Of a stretch of DNA of 64,000 nucleotides, positions 45,601 to 56,886 are shown piece after piece (position 1 is the first letter of the stretch; each line of letters starts with the position of its first letter). This DNA comes from Betaproteobacteria bacterium (GTDB lineage: Bacteria > Pseudomonadota > Gammaproteobacteria > Burkholderiales > Rhodocyclaceae): positions 248,001 to 312,000 of the forward strand of contig JAPTVL010000173.1 of assembly GCA_028065725.1 (NCBI GenBank), written 5' to 3'. The translations under genes and the position numbers were made by a program. Below the pieces are notes generated by a model that saw nothing but the letters and a program-made list of their open reading frames with translations, did not search any database and had not been told where the DNA came from.

Positions 45601-46203
45601 TCAGTAGTGCAAGCGCATCACCGTTCCGCCAACGCCGACTTTTGCGCGATCAACCACAAAATGAGTCCAGCACCTTCTCTTTGCCACTCTTCTTTTGTGG
45701 AGGTTGGGTGACGTGATTGTTGAGTTTCACGACATAAGGGGACACAGCGATCACGACGCGTTTGTGGAATGGCGCATTTCGCATATTGATGAAAATAGTG
45801 GAAATGCTCGCGACGGATATTTCCTCGCCGTTCGAAAGAGCAACCGGGCGGAACTGCATACATGGGAGTGCCGGCAACGGTCTGCTGGTGGATCGAATTG
45901 GGGCGGGTTGTTTGGTACTCCGCCAAACCCACCTCCATCGTTAACCAGACAGCGCAAAGTTTGTTCCGACGGCCGAGCTGAATTACAGATGATGAGTTCA
46001 AGCGCCTTACAGATAGGCAGGACAAGGCGTATGAAATTATTGAAAACGAGCTTCCCGAACTCCGAGAAAAACTGATCAAGAGCATGAGGCTGACCGTAGG
46101 CGTTGCAGCTAGTGATCTCTAAGTTCCTTTGCTGCGCTTAACGGTGATGCGCGTCATATTTGCGCCGTCCCACCGGCACCGACTTTCATAGGATTGAAAT
46201 AGC
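45601..46203. other. Gene-poor, less GC-rich insert between brnT and the biotin carboxylase gene
   Basis: About 600 bp with lower GC than the surroundings and no gene I can support. Several short frames exist on both strands, none with recognisable domains. The right part carries the gene fragment listed at 45982-46122. Together with BrnTA it forms a 1.2-kb insert within the leucine cluster. Confidence 0.6.
45982..46122 (+). pseudogene. C-terminal fragment of an unknown gene
   Basis: A 46-codon stretch ending at TAA 46120-46122 reads like real protein: DEFKRLTDRQDKAYEIIENE then LPELREKLIKSMRL, a charged amphipathic helix. A stop codon lies directly before it and there is no start, so it is a broken remnant of an acquired gene. 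Family not recognised. Confidence 0.4.
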
Positions 46204-48207
<2,004 letters not shown>

Positions 48208-48219
48208 CCAGAAAACAGA

Positions 48220-49146
48220 ATGACCCTCCCCAGCAAAGTACGCATCGTCGAAGTCGGTCCGCGTGACGGCCTGCAGAACGAAAAAAAGCTCGTTCCCGCC
48301 GCGACCAAGGTCGAGCTGATCCATCGCCTGGCGGCGGCCGGCCTCAAGAGCATCGAGGCCACATCCTTCGTCTCGCCCAAGTGGGTGCCGCAGATGGCCG
48401 ACGCTGCCGAAGTCTTCGCCGCCATCGAAAAGCTGCCCGACGTCAGCTACCCGGTGCTGACGCCCAACATGAAGGGCTTTGAGGCCGCGCTGGCCGCCGG
48501 GGCGAAGGAGGTCGCGGTGTTCGGCGCCGCCACCGAGTCCTTCTCGCAAAAGAACATCAACTGCTCGATCGCCGAATCGCTGGAGCGCTTCCGCCCCATC
48601 GTCGAGGCGGCCAAGGCGGCCGACATCAGGGTGCGCGGTTATGTCTCCTGCGTGCTCGGCTGTCCCTACGAAGGCGAGGTGCTGCCGCTGGCGGTGGCCG
48701 ACGTGGCCAAGGCGCTGATCGAAATGGGCTGCTACGAAGTCAGCCTCGGCGACACCATCGGCGCCGGTACGCCGGAGCGCACCAAGGACATGATCGAGGC
48801 CGTCGCGCGGCGCATTCCGCTGAAGAAAATCGCCGGCCATTTTCACGACACCTACGGCATGGCCACGGCCAACATCTACGCCTCGCTGCAAATGGGCATC
48901 GGCATTTTCGACAGCTCGGTGGCCGGCCTCGGCGGCTGTCCCTACGCCGTCGGCGCCTCGGGCAACGTCGCCACCGAGGACGTGGTCTGGCTGTTGTCGG
49001 GCCTGGGCATCGACACCGGCATCGACCTCGACGCGCTGGTCGATACCGGCGTCTGGATTTCGAAGAAGCTCAAGCGCGAACCGGTCTCGCGCGTGGCGCG
49101 GGCGGTCCTCGCCAAGCGCGCGATGCTGACCGCCTGCGCGGAGTGA
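48220..49146 (+). CDS. liuE: Hydroxymethylglutaryl-CoA lyase
   Basis: 308 residues. A TIM-barrel lyase splitting HMG-CoA into acetoacetate and acetyl-CoA, the last leucine-specific step. The active-site signature [11 protein letters not shown] is intact, as are [11 protein letters not shown] and HFHDTYGMA with metal ligands. It lies 12 nt after liuD. Its stop overlaps the start of the next small gene by one base. Confidence 0.95.
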   Translation: MTLPSKVRIVEVGPRDGLQNEKKLVPAATKVELIHRLAAAGLKSIEATSFVSPKWVPQMADAAEVFAAIEKLPDVSYPVLTPNMKGFEAALAAGAKEVAVFGAATESFSQKNINCSIAESLERFRPIVEAAKAADIRVRGYVSCVLGCPYEGEVLPLAVADVAKALIEMGCYEVSLGDTIGAGTPERTKDMIEAVARRIPLKKIAGHFHDTYGMATANIYASLQMGIGIFDSSVAGLGGCPYAVGASGNVATEDVVWLLSGLGIDTGIDLDALVDTGVWISKKLKREPVSRVARAVLAKRAMLTACAE

Positions 49147-49379
49147 TGATGCAAGCGGCGGGCGCGGCAGAAGGCGCCGTGGTGAATTCGCCCTGCATCA
49201 ACGTCTGCAAAATGCAGGACGAGCTTTGCGTCGGCTGCTTTCGCACCCTCGACGAAATCGCGCGCTGGGCCAGCATCGGCGACGACGACAAGCGCCTGAT
49301 CCTCGCCGCCGTGGCCCAGCGCCGCGGCAAGCCAGACGCCGGCCCTGGCGGCAAGGCGGCAACCGATGAAGCTGCCTGA
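49146..49379 (+). CDS. DUF1289 small cysteine-rich protein
   Basis: 77 residues. The four conserved Cys are in SPCINVCKMQDELCVGCFRT (C-x3-C-x6-C-x2-C), followed by TLDEIARWASIGDDDKRLIL, which is the DUF1289 pattern. A metal or Fe-S site is plausible but unproven. Three candidate starts (GTG 49143, ATG 49146, ATG 49149) overlap the liuE stop. The 3' end overlaps the next gene by 14 nt. Confidence 0.85.
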   Translation: MMQAAGAAEGAVVNSPCINVCKMQDELCVGCFRTLDEIARWASIGDDDKRLILAAVAQRRGKPDAGPGGKAATDEAA

Positions 49380-50295
49380 GACTATCCAGGTCATCGAACG
49401 CGGCTGGCTGTCGTCGAACAACATCCTGTTCTTCGAAGGCGAATCAGCGACGCTGGTCGATGCCGGCTATGTCGGCCATGCGCCACAGACCGTGGCCTTG
49501 GTAAAGTCGGCGCTGGCGGCACGGCGCCAGCCGGCCACGCTCGGCCGCCTGATCAACACCCATTCGCATTCCGACCACATCGGCGGCAACGCTTCCCTGC
49601 AGGCGGCCTTTGGCTGCAGGATCGTGATTCCCGCCGGCATCGAGCGCATGGTCGCCGAGTGGGACACCGACGCCATGCTGCTCGACGCCGCGAAGCAGCG
49701 CGGCGAACGCTTCGCCCACGACGCGGTGATCGAGCCCGACAGCCAGTTCGAAATGGGCGGCATGGTCTGGCAGGCGCTGCCGGCGCCCGGCCACGACATG
49801 GAGGCGCTGATCTACTACTGCGCCGAACGGCGCATCCTGATCTCGGGCGACGCGCTGTGGCAGGACGGCTTCGGCATCATCTTCGGCGAACTGATGGGCA
49901 GGAAGGATGCGCTGCCGGCCACGCGCAGCACGCTGGAAATGATCGGCCGGCTCGCGGTCGACAGCGTGATCCCCGGCCACGGCGCGCCCTTCGCGGATTT
50001 CGATGCCGCCCTGGCGCGCGCCTTCCGCCGCCTCGAATCCTTCGAGGCCGATGCGACGCGCGTCGGCCGCAATGCCGTGCGCGCCTGCTTCACCTTCAAC
50101 CTGCTCGACCTGCAGCGCCTGCGCGAGGACGAACTGCCCGCTTATCTCAAGAGCGTGCCCTTCTTCGACAGCGTGAACCAGCGCATGCTGGGCTTCTCCG
50201 ACGAGGATTTCGCCTCCTGGCTGCTCGGCGAACTGCTCAGGTCGCGCTCCATCGAGATCAGGGACGGCTGGATCCTGCCGACCATGGCACCGTAG
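49366..50295 (+). CDS. Metallo-beta-lactamase-fold hydrolase
   Basis: 309 residues. The zinc motif is NTHSHSDHIGGNASLQ, with further ligands in APGHDMEALIYYC, ISGDALWQDGFG and IPGHGAPF. The C-terminus is a helical extension (LQRLREDELPAYLKSVPF). It overlaps the DUF1289 gene by 14 nt, so the pair is co-translated at the end of the liu run. The substrate is unknown; a role in thioester hydrolysis is possible. Confidence 0.87.
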   Translation: MKLPETIQVIERGWLSSNNILFFEGESATLVDAGYVGHAPQTVALVKSALAARRQPATLGRLINTHSHSDHIGGNASLQAAFGCRIVIPAGIERMVAEWDTDAMLLDAAKQRGERFAHDAVIEPDSQFEMGGMVWQALPAPGHDMEALIYYCAERRILISGDALWQDGFGIIFGELMGRKDALPATRSTLEMIGRLAVDSVIPGHGAPFADFDAALARAFRRLESFEADATRVGRNAVRACFTFNLLDLQRLREDELPAYLKSVPFFDSVNQRMLGFSDEDFASWLLGELLRSRSIEIRDGWILPTMAP

Positions 50296-50488
50296 CGCCC
50301 GCCGCCGGTTTCAGACCTGGGGGAAGGCCGGGTTGTGTGCGACTTCCCAGCCAGGTTTTGCCCAGCTCGAAGAAAGCCATCGACGGTGGCGTCTCGATGC
50401 GCGGCAGGCCGAGGCAATCCGCGTAGAAGCGCGTCGCTCGCTCCAGATCGGCGACGCCAAGCGTGATCAGGCTGATGCGGGGTTCCAT
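50258..50488 (-). pseudogene. Truncated VOC (glyoxalase/bleomycin-resistance) family gene
   Basis: The frame starts MEPRISLITLGVADLERATR and keeps the VOC beta-alpha-beta pattern for about 47 residues (through SMAFFELGKTWLG). The rest is low-complexity Pro/Gly sequence unrelated to the family, and a full VOC domain needs about 120 residues. It is therefore a broken gene or one frameshifted after its first third. Its 3' end overlaps the convergent MBL gene by 38 bp. Confidence 0.6.
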
Positions 50489-50685
50489 GCCGTCCTCCTG
50501 CGGCTCGCATTGTGCCAGCCAGGAAACTGCGGCGGGTTTCGTCGGTGCCGGCGCTGCGGCGATTCCGCCGGCAGCGTGCGGAAAGTTACTGCCGTGCCGG
50601 GCTTTTTGTTAGCATGCCGCTGCAGTATCGTCGCCTTGCCGGAAGTTGCGGCGGCAACATTCCCCATGCCTACGGAGGACTCAAC

Positions 50686-51957
50686 GTGAAGCCATTGCCA
50701 AGCAGGCCTGCAGTATTGACCGGGGCGGTCTTGTCGGTTTTCCTCAACATCCCAACTGCATCGGCCGCACCCGAAGTGGCGACGCCCGCGGCGCAGGCCT
50801 GGATCGATATTGCGACCTTCTCCGGCATGGGCATGCCGATGGGTGGCATGGGTGGCATGGGCGGCGGTGCGGCCGGCGCACTCGGCGGCCTGTTCGGCGG
50901 CAAGGGCGGCAGCGGCGAAAACACTTTCGGCAACACCCGCACCATGAGCGCCGGCCGCTGGGTGGACGTGACCGTCCGCGCCCGCGCCAACCCCGGCCTG
51001 GAGGAAGCCCAGCAGGCGGTGCCGGAAGGCTTCCTGAGCCCGGCCTTGGAATTGCGGACGCCGAAGAATGCGCCGCCCGTCACGCGCGATGACGAGGAGG
51101 TGACGCCCGAGCCCCATGAAAAGCCCAGGGGGCGCATGCTGTTGTATTGGGGCTGCGGCCCGGCGATCCGTCCCGGCCAGCCGCGGGTGGTCGACATGGC
51201 GACCGCGTCCGCCGGCGACTACGCCAAGTTCTTCGTCGCGCGCAGCGCGACCCAGCGCGGCGCCCACAGCGCCGCCGGGCGCCCGGTGTGGCCGAGTTCG
51301 GCGGATGGCCGCATGGTGCCGGCCACGGCCTCGCTGGTGGGCGAGCACGCGTTTTCCGGCAAGGGCATTCCCGACGGTTTCCGTTTCAGGATACCGCCGG
51401 CCCAGGACCTGATGCCGCCCCTGACGCTGGAACAGACCGCCAAGGATGGCGTCACCGACCTGAGCTGGAATGCGATCGCCACTGCGCGCGCCTACTTCGT
51501 CTCGGCCATGGGCAGCAACGCCAAGGAAGACATGGTGATGTGGACCTCCAGCGAACTGGCGGATACCGGCTTCGGCCTCATGGATTACCAGACCAACGCC
51601 GCGGTCGATCGCTGGCTCAAGGAAAAGGTGCTGCTGGCGCCGACCACCACCAGCTGCAGCGTTCCCAAGGGGATTTTCGGCGAACACGGCGGCATGCTGC
51701 GCGTGATCGCCTACGGCGACGAACTGAACCTAGCGCATCCGCCGCGGCCCAAGGATCCGAAAGCCAAATGGGAGCCGGTGTGGGCGGTCAAGCTGCGCGT
51801 CAAGGCAGTCACCAGCGGCATGCTGGGGATGCCGGAGGCGGGGCAGGAGCGCGGCGACAGGCAGCGCGAGCGGAGCAAGCCCGCGGACGGCGAGGCGCAG
51901 GGCGTGCCGGCGCTGCCGCAGCCGATGGAATTGCTGAAGGGAATTTTCGGCCGCTGA
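50686..51957 (+). CDS. Exported Gly/Met-rich protein of unknown function
   Basis: 423 residues from GTG 50686, which has GGAGG 8 nt upstream. A signal peptide (LTGAVLSVFLNIPTASA/AP, about residue 28) indicates export. A Gly/Met-rich low-complexity stretch follows near residues 46-80 (GMGMPMGGMGGMGGGAAGAL). The rest is likely beta-rich, with LLYWGCGPAIRPGQPRVVD and LSWNAIATARAYFVSAMGSN; the second resembles a repeat unit seen in conserved hypothetical proteins. The C-terminus is charged and Pro-rich. Not recognised beyond this. Confidence 0.75.
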   Translation: MKPLPSRPAVLTGAVLSVFLNIPTASAAPEVATPAAQAWIDIATFSGMGMPMGGMGGMGGGAAGALGGLFGGKGGSGENTFGNTRTMSAGRWVDVTVRARANPGLEEAQQAVPEGFLSPALELRTPKNAPPVTRDDEEVTPEPHEKPRGRMLLYWGCGPAIRPGQPRVVDMATASAGDYAKFFVARSATQRGAHSAAGRPVWPSSADGRMVPATASLVGEHAFSGKGIPDGFRFRIPPAQDLMPPLTLEQTAKDGVTDLSWNAIATARAYFVSAMGSNAKEDMVMWTSSELADTGFGLMDYQTNAAVDRWLKEKVLLAPTTTSCSVPKGIFGEHGGMLRVIAYGDELNLAHPPRPKDPKAKWEPVWAVKLRVKAVTSGMLGMPEAGQERGDRQRERSKPADGEAQGVPALPQPMELLKGIFGR

Positions 51958-52064
51958 ACCGAGTCCGCCCGGCCGGGCCGGCACGCAGCAGCACGGGGAA
52001 GTTCCGCTGCCGAAAGGCTGCGCGACACTGCTCCTGCGCGCCGTAATCCGCTATCCTTTGGTCC

Positions 52065-52907
52065 ATGCAAGTCGTACTCATCAGCGGTCTTTCCGGTTCC
52101 GGAAAATCCATCGCGCTCAACGTCATGGAGGACGCCGGCTATTACTGCGTGGATAACCTGCCGGCGCCCCTGCTTTCGGATCTGGTCGAGCACCTGCGCC
52201 TGGAGGGGCATGCGCTGGCCGCCGTGGCGGTGGACATGCGCGGCGGATCGAGCATCGCGGCGCTGCCGCCGCAATTGCGCAAGCTGGAATCGGAGGGCGT
52301 CACGCTGCGTTTCATGTTTCTCGATGCGCGCACCGAGGTGCTGATCCAGCGCTTTTCCGAAACCCGCCGGCGCCACCCGCTGGCCGGCGACGACGTGACC
52401 CTGGAGGAGGCCATTGCGCGCGAGCGCGAGGCGCTGGAAATGCTGGCCTCGCTTGGCCATCACATCGACACCAGCAACCTGCGGCCCAATGCGCTGCGCA
52501 ACTACATCAAGGATTTTGCCGCGCTCGACGAGCGCAGCGGCCTGACGCTGCTGTTCGAATCCTTCGGCTTCAAGAACGGCATTCCGCTCGACGCCGACCT
52601 GGTGTTCGACGTGCGCTGCCTGCCGAACCCCCACTACGATCCGGTGCTGCGCCCGCTGACCGGGCGCGATGCCGAGGTGATCCGCTTTCTCGACGGGCAG
52701 CCGGAAGTGGCGCGCATGGAAGCCGACCTGCGCCGCTTCATCGGCGACTGGCTGCCGGCCTACATCCGCGACAACCGCGCCTACCTGACGGTGGGCATCG
52801 GTTGCACCGGCGGCCAGCACCGCTCGGTGTATCTGGCCGAGCGGCTCGCCGCACATTTCCGCGAATCGGCCCGGGTGCTGGTGCGGCACCGCAGCCTGGT
52901 CGAATGA
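52065..52907 (+). CDS. rapZ: RNase adapter protein RapZ
   Basis: 280 residues. The P-loop is GLSGSGKS at residues 8-15, the second conserved motif is YCVDNLPAPLL, and the C-terminal domain has IGCTGGQHRSVYLAERLA. In enterics RapZ controls glucosamine-6-phosphate synthase through small RNAs and RNase E. In betaproteobacteria it usually sits near hprK or PTS genes, which are not present beside it here. A 107-bp gap precedes it; the next gene overlaps its stop. Confidence 0.95.
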   Translation: MQVVLISGLSGSGKSIALNVMEDAGYYCVDNLPAPLLSDLVEHLRLEGHALAAVAVDMRGGSSIAALPPQLRKLESEGVTLRFMFLDARTEVLIQRFSETRRRHPLAGDDVTLEEAIAREREALEMLASLGHHIDTSNLRPNALRNYIKDFAALDERSGLTLLFESFGFKNGIPLDADLVFDVRCLPNPHYDPVLRPLTGRDAEVIRFLDGQPEVARMEADLRRFIGDWLPAYIRDNRAYLTVGIGCTGGQHRSVYLAERLAAHFRESARVLVRHRSLVE

Positions 52908-53350
52908 CGGAGCGGATTCCCGACGGATTGCGTGAACTGCTGACGCACGCCGCCGGCGCCGGCCATCTGCCCTGGCGCGCGCTGTTCAAGCCCGGCGACT
53001 GGCTGCTGCTGCTGTGCGCGGCGGCGCTGGTGGCGGCATCGTTTCCGCTGCTGTGGCGCGGCGGCGTGGCGGACCGCGCCATCGTCAGGCGCGATGGCCA
53101 AGTGGTCACCGAACTGGCCTTGAACCTGCCGCGCAAGTACGAAGTCACGGGCGCCATCGGCACCACCGTGATCGAAGTGCGGCCGGGCCGCGCCCGCGTG
53201 CTGTCGGATCCCGGGCCGCGCCAGTATTGCGTGCAGCAGGGTTGGCTGACGCGCGCCAATGCCGTCGCCATCTGCGCGCCGAACCACGTCACATTGCAAC
53301 TCGCCGGACGCGGCGGCCAGAACGGCACTTATGACACCCTCAACTATTGA
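52904..53350 (+). CDS. NusG domain II-containing membrane-anchored protein
   Basis: 148 residues. A hydrophobic segment (WLLLLCAAALVAASFPLL, about residues 33-50) anchors it, followed by a NusG domain II-like beta domain (YEVTGAIGTTVIEVRPGRAR and CVQQGWLTRANAVAICAPNH). Proteins of this type often accompany Gx transporter genes, as here, where the next gene overlaps by 20 nt. Its ATG overlaps the rapZ stop by four bases. Function unknown. Confidence 0.85.
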   Translation: MTERIPDGLRELLTHAAGAGHLPWRALFKPGDWLLLLCAAALVAASFPLLWRGGVADRAIVRRDGQVVTELALNLPRKYEVTGAIGTTVIEVRPGRARVLSDPGPRQYCVQQGWLTRANAVAICAPNHVTLQLAGRGGQNGTYDTLNY

Positions 53351-53888
53351 GCTGGCGGTCACCGCCGACGATCGCCGCATCGCGCGCTACGCCGCGGCGG
53401 CGATTGCGCTGACGGTGGCCGAGGCGGCGCTGCCGAGCCCGCTGCCCGGCATCAAGCCGGGGCTGGCCAACATCATCGTGCTGGTGGTGCTGACGCGCTA
53501 CGGCTGGCGCGATGCGGCCTGGGTCAGCCTGCTGCGCGTGGTGGCCGGCAGCCTGGTGATCGGCCAGTTCCTCGCCCCGGGCTTCTTCCTCGCGCTGGCC
53601 GGCGCCTTGTGCAGCCTCGGCGTGCTGGCGCTGGCGCAGCATCTGCCGGCGCGCTTGTTCGGCCCGGTCTCGGCCAGCGTGCTGGCGGCCTTCGCCCACA
53701 TCGGCGGCCAGATCGCGCTGGCCCGGGTCTGGCTGGTGCCGCATGACGGCGTGTTCTACCTGCTGCCGCTGTTCGCCACCGCGGCACTGCTCTTCGGCAC
53801 CATCAACGGACTGGTCGCGGCGCGCTTGTTGGCCATGCCCGTGGTTTCACCCATTGCCGCGGCGCCTCCCATCAAGGCCGACTCATGA
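53331..53888 (+). CDS. Gx transporter family membrane protein (HepT component I-like)
   Basis: 185 residues with about five hydrophobic segments (e.g. LANIIVLVVLTRYGW, LAPGFFLALAGALCSLGVLA). The sequence LPSPLPGIKPGLANIIVL is the signature of the Gx transporter/heptaprenyl-diphosphate synthase component I family, thought to be ECF-type S components. No substrate is known. It overlaps both neighbours, so this is a tightly packed run from rapZ on. Confidence 0.85.
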   Translation: MTPSTIELAVTADDRRIARYAAAAIALTVAEAALPSPLPGIKPGLANIIVLVVLTRYGWRDAAWVSLLRVVAGSLVIGQFLAPGFFLALAGALCSLGVLALAQHLPARLFGPVSASVLAAFAHIGGQIALARVWLVPHDGVFYLLPLFATAALLFGTINGLVAARLLAMPVVSPIAAAPPIKADS

Positions 53889-54493
53889 TCATTCCCCTGT
53901 TTCCCCTGCAGTCGGTGCTGTTCCCCGGCGGGCGGCTGCCGCTGCGGATTTTCGAGCAGCGCTACATGGACATGGCTGCGGCCTGCCTCAAGGCGTCGGC
54001 TCCCTTCGGCATCTGCCTGATCGCTGCCGGCGAGGAAGTGGCCCGGCCCGGGCGCAAGCCGGCCGAGCCGCACGCGGTGGGCACCCTGGCCCGCATCGCC
54101 GACTGGGACATGCCACAGCTGGGCGTGCTCAACATCGTCGCCGAGGGCGGCGAACGCTATCGCCTGCAGCACCACTGGGTCGAGGATTCCGGACTGCTGC
54201 GGGGCGAGGTCGAGCTGATCACAAGCCCCGCCGTGCTGCCGGTGCCCGGCCCGTATGCGCGCCTGGTGCCGCTGCTGCGCGCCATCGTCGAGGGCATGGC
54301 GGCCGGCGCGCCGAATGCGCCGGCGCAGCCTTATCGCTATTTCGACGCCGGCTGGCTCGGCATGCGTTATGCCGAAGTGCTGCCGATCCCGATGCTGGCG
54401 AGGCAGAAACTGCTGGAGCTGGAAGACAGCATCGACCGCCTCGAAATCATTTATCGCTTCCTCGAAGGTAAGGGCTTGCTGCCCGATGCGTAA
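53885..54493 (+). CDS. LON peptidase substrate-binding domain protein
   Basis: 202 residues corresponding to the N-terminal domain of Lon without ATPase or protease parts: IIPLFPLQSVLFPGGRLPLRIFEQRYM at the start, LARIADWDMPQLGVLNIVAEGGERYRL in the middle. Such stand-alone LON domains are common and of unclear function. It overlaps the previous gene by four bases, and its 3' end overlaps the convergent mutY 3' end by 43 bp. Confidence 0.9.
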   Translation: MIIPLFPLQSVLFPGGRLPLRIFEQRYMDMAAACLKASAPFGICLIAAGEEVARPGRKPAEPHAVGTLARIADWDMPQLGVLNIVAEGGERYRLQHHWVEDSGLLRGEVELITSPAVLPVPGPYARLVPLLRAIVEGMAAGAPNAPAQPYRYFDAGWLGMRYAEVLPIPMLARQKLLELEDSIDRLEIIYRFLEGKGLLPDA

Positions 54494-55518
54494 ACCGCGT
54501 CGAGGATGGTCCTGACCGGCGTCGGCAGCGCGGCGCCTTCCAGCGCAGACAGTGGCAGCCATTGCCGGCCCGGCTCCATCGCGCCGGCCAGCGGGTTTAC
54601 CTGCAGCAGCAGCGGCGCGATCTGCAGGCGGAAGTGGCTGAAGGCATGCACCAGAGTCGGCGCCGGCGACACGGCGAGTACCGTACAGTTGAAGTTGCGT
54701 TCGGCCCAAAGTGCCGCATCGGTTTCGGCGGGCAGTTCCGGCAGCGACAGCAGGCCGCCCCAGATGCCGGTCGGCGGCCGGGTTTCGAGCAGCACACGCT
54801 TGTCATCGAGCAGTACCAGCAGCGTGGCATGGCGCAGCGGAATCGCGCGGCGCGGTTTCGCTTCGGGCAGTTCCGCGGTGCGACCTTCGGCGCGGGCGAC
54901 GCAGATATCGGCCAGCGGGCAGGCCGCGCAGCGCGGCTTGCTGCGCGCGCAGACCGATGCGCCGAGGTCCATCTGCGCCTGGTTGTAGATGCCGCCGTGG
55001 CGCTTTGGCATCAGTTCCGCCGCCAGCGCCCAGAGGCGCTTTTCCACGGCGCTGCTGCCGGGAAAGCCCGCTATGCCGAAGGCGCGACACAGCACGCGCT
55101 TGACGTTGCCGTCGAGGATCGGCGCATGGGCGCCGAAGCAGAAGGTGGCGATCGAATTGGCCGTCGAGCGGCCGATGCCCGGCAGTAATGCGATGACATT
55201 CGGATCGTGCGGGAACTTGCCGCCATGCTGCGACATGATGGCCTGGGCGCAGGCATGCAGGTTGCGCGCGCGGGCGTAGTAGCCGAGCCCGCTCCACAGC
55301 GCCATGACCTCGCCGAGCGGCGCGGCGGCGAGGTCCGCGAGCTGCGGAAAGCGTTCGAGGAAGCGCAGGTAGTAGGGGATCACCGTCGCCACCTGGGTCT
55401 GCTGCAGCATGATTTCCGACAGCCAGACGCGGTAGGGATCGCTGGTGTTCTGCCACGGCAGTTCGTGCCGGCCGTGGCGCTTGTGCCAGGCGATCAGGCG
55501 AAGTGAAATATCTTTCAC
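54451..55518 (-). CDS. mutY: A/G-specific adenine DNA glycosylase MutY
   Basis: About 355 residues. It removes adenine opposite 8-oxoguanine. The helix-hairpin-helix LLPGIGRSTANSIATF with catalytic Asp in PILDGNVKRVL, the early VWLSEIMLQQTQVATVIPYY and the 4Fe-4S cluster (CARSKPRCAACPLADIC) are all intact; a NUDIX-like C-terminal domain ends the protein. The start is uncertain: family alignment points to VKDISLRLIAWHKRHG, making GTG 55518 or 55521 likely, both inside a long inverted repeat. The longer frame to 55548 runs through that repeat. Confidence 0.92.
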   Translation of the reverse strand: MKDISLRLIAWHKRHGRHELPWQNTSDPYRVWLSEIMLQQTQVATVIPYYLRFLERFPQLADLAAAPLGEVMALWSGLGYYARARNLHACAQAIMSQHGGKFPHDPNVIALLPGIGRSTANSIATFCFGAHAPILDGNVKRVLCRAFGIAGFPGSSAVEKRLWALAAELMPKRHGGIYNQAQMDLGASVCARSKPRCAACPLADICVARAEGRTAELPEAKPRRAIPLRHATLLVLLDDKRVLLETRPPTGIWGGLLSLPELPAETDAALWAERNFNCTVLAVSPAPTLVHAFSHFRLQIAPLLLQVNPLAGAMEPGRQWLPLSALEGAALPTPVRTILDAVYASGSKPLPSRKR

Positions 55519-55600
55519 CACCAAGGCACCAAGAACACCAAGTGGCACAAAGAAAGGCGCAAATAGAAAACTTGGTGCTCCTTGGTGTCTTGGTGGTAAA
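55513..55600. repeat. Long imperfect inverted repeat between purT and mutY
   Basis: Left arm about 55513-55542 (CACCACCAAGGCACCAAG followed by AACACCAAG) and right arm 55571-55600 (CTTGGTGCTCCTTGGTGTC then TTGGTGGTAAA) pair with a few mismatches around a loop of 28 nt. Each arm is itself made of CACCAAG units. It fills almost the whole purT-mutY gap and covers the mutY start region. Confidence 0.75.
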
Positions 55601-55602
55601 GC

Positions 55603-56826
55603 TTAGCCTTTGACCGGCTTCACGCGGCTTGCCGCCAGTTTTGCGCGTATGCGCGCTTCGTCGGTGGTGTCGGCATTCGCCACCGCGACGCCCATGCGGC
55701 GCTTCTTGAAGCTTTCCGGCTTGCCGAACAGGCGCAGGTCGGATTCGGGCACCTGCAGCGCATCGGCGACGCCTTCGAAGGCGATGCCCTTTTCCTCCAG
55801 CCCGCCGTAGATCACCGCCGAGGCGCCGGGCCGGCGCAGGCTGGTGTCGACCGGCAGGCCGAGGATGGCGCGCGCATGCAGCTCGAATTCGGAGAGGCGC
55901 TGCGTCGCCAGCGTCACCAGACCGGTGTCGTGCGGGCGCGGGCTGACCTCCGAGAACCACACGGCATCGCCCTTGATGAACAGCTCGACGCCGAAAATGC
56001 CGCGTCCGCCCAAGTTCGAGGTCACGGCGCGCGCGATGTCGCGCGACTTCTGCAGCGCGGCCGGCGTCATGGCCATCGGCTGCCAGCTCTCGACGTAATC
56101 GCCATTGACCTGTACATGGCCGATCGGATCGCAGAAGAAGGTTTCGACTTCTCCGGAAGCGCCGACCGCGCGCACCGTGAGCTGGGTGATCTCGTAATCG
56201 AAATCGATGAAGCCCTCGACGATGATGCGCCCGGCGCCGACGCGACCCGCGGCCTGCGAGTAGTCCCAGGCCTGCTGCACGTCGGCCGCGGATTTCAGCA
56301 GCGACTGGCCCTTGCCCGAAGACGACATCACCGGCTTCACCACGCAGGGGTAGCCGATGCCGCCATCAATGGCCGCCTGCAACTCCGCCAGCGAGTCGGC
56401 GAACTGGTAGGGCGAGGTCGGCAGGCCGAGTTCCTCGGCAGCCAGGCGGCGTATCCCTTCGCGGTTCATGGTCAGTTGCGCGGCGCGCGCGGTGGGGATG
56501 AATTCGGGGCGATGCCCGGCGACACCATCGCGCTCCATTTCGACCAGCGCGGCGGTGGCGATGGCCTCGATCTCGGGCACCACCAGGTGCGGCTTTTCCC
56601 TTTCGATCAGCGCGCGCAGGGCGGCGCCGTCGGTCATGGTCACCACGTGACTGCGATGCGCCACCTGCATGCCCGGCGCATCGGCATAGCGATCGACGCC
56701 GATCACTTCGCAACCCAGGCGCTGCAATGCGATAATTACCTCCTTGCCCAGTTCGCCGCAGCCCAGCAGCATGACGCGTGTGGCGGACGGAGAAAGTGGA
56801 GTGCCGATACGTTTGACGATGCCCAT
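55603..56826 (-). CDS. purT: Formate-dependent phosphoribosylglycinamide formyltransferase
   Basis: 407 residues, ATP-grasp enzyme making formyl-GAR from formate and GAR in purine synthesis. Motifs: [20 protein letters not shown] at the N-terminus, [15 protein letters not shown] as the ATP-grasp glycine loop, [14 protein letters not shown] near the active site. ATG 56826 is clear from homologues; the long frame upstream is antisense to the flavin reductase gene. Its stop lies 2 nt from the inverted repeat, which might terminate it. Confidence 0.95.
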   Translation of the reverse strand: MGIVKRIGTPLSPSATRVMLLGCGELGKEVIIALQRLGCEVIGVDRYADAPGMQVAHRSHVVTMTDGAALRALIEREKPHLVVPEIEAIATAALVEMERDGVAGHRPEFIPTARAAQLTMNREGIRRLAAEELGLPTSPYQFADSLAELQAAIDGGIGYPCVVKPVMSSSGKGQSLLKSAADVQQAWDYSQAAGRVGAGRIIVEGFIDFDYEITQLTVRAVGASGEVETFFCDPIGHVQVNGDYVESWQPMAMTPAALQKSRDIARAVTSNLGGRGIFGVELFIKGDAVWFSEVSPRPHDTGLVTLATQRLSEFELHARAILGLPVDTSLRRPGASAVIYGGLEEKGIAFEGVADALQVPESDLRLFGKPESFKKRRMGVAVANADTTDEARIRAKLAASRVKPVKG

Positions 56827-56886
56827 CAGGTGCTCCCGATAAATTGACGTTTCCCCGATTTTAGAGCCTGTTGACGAGTAGCCCCA

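Noticed and set aside
45618..46085. A 155-codon minus-strand frame in the BrnTA island
   Set aside because: No domain, no Shine-Dalgarno, and it overlaps a better coding-like fragment on the plus strand; treated as non-coding.
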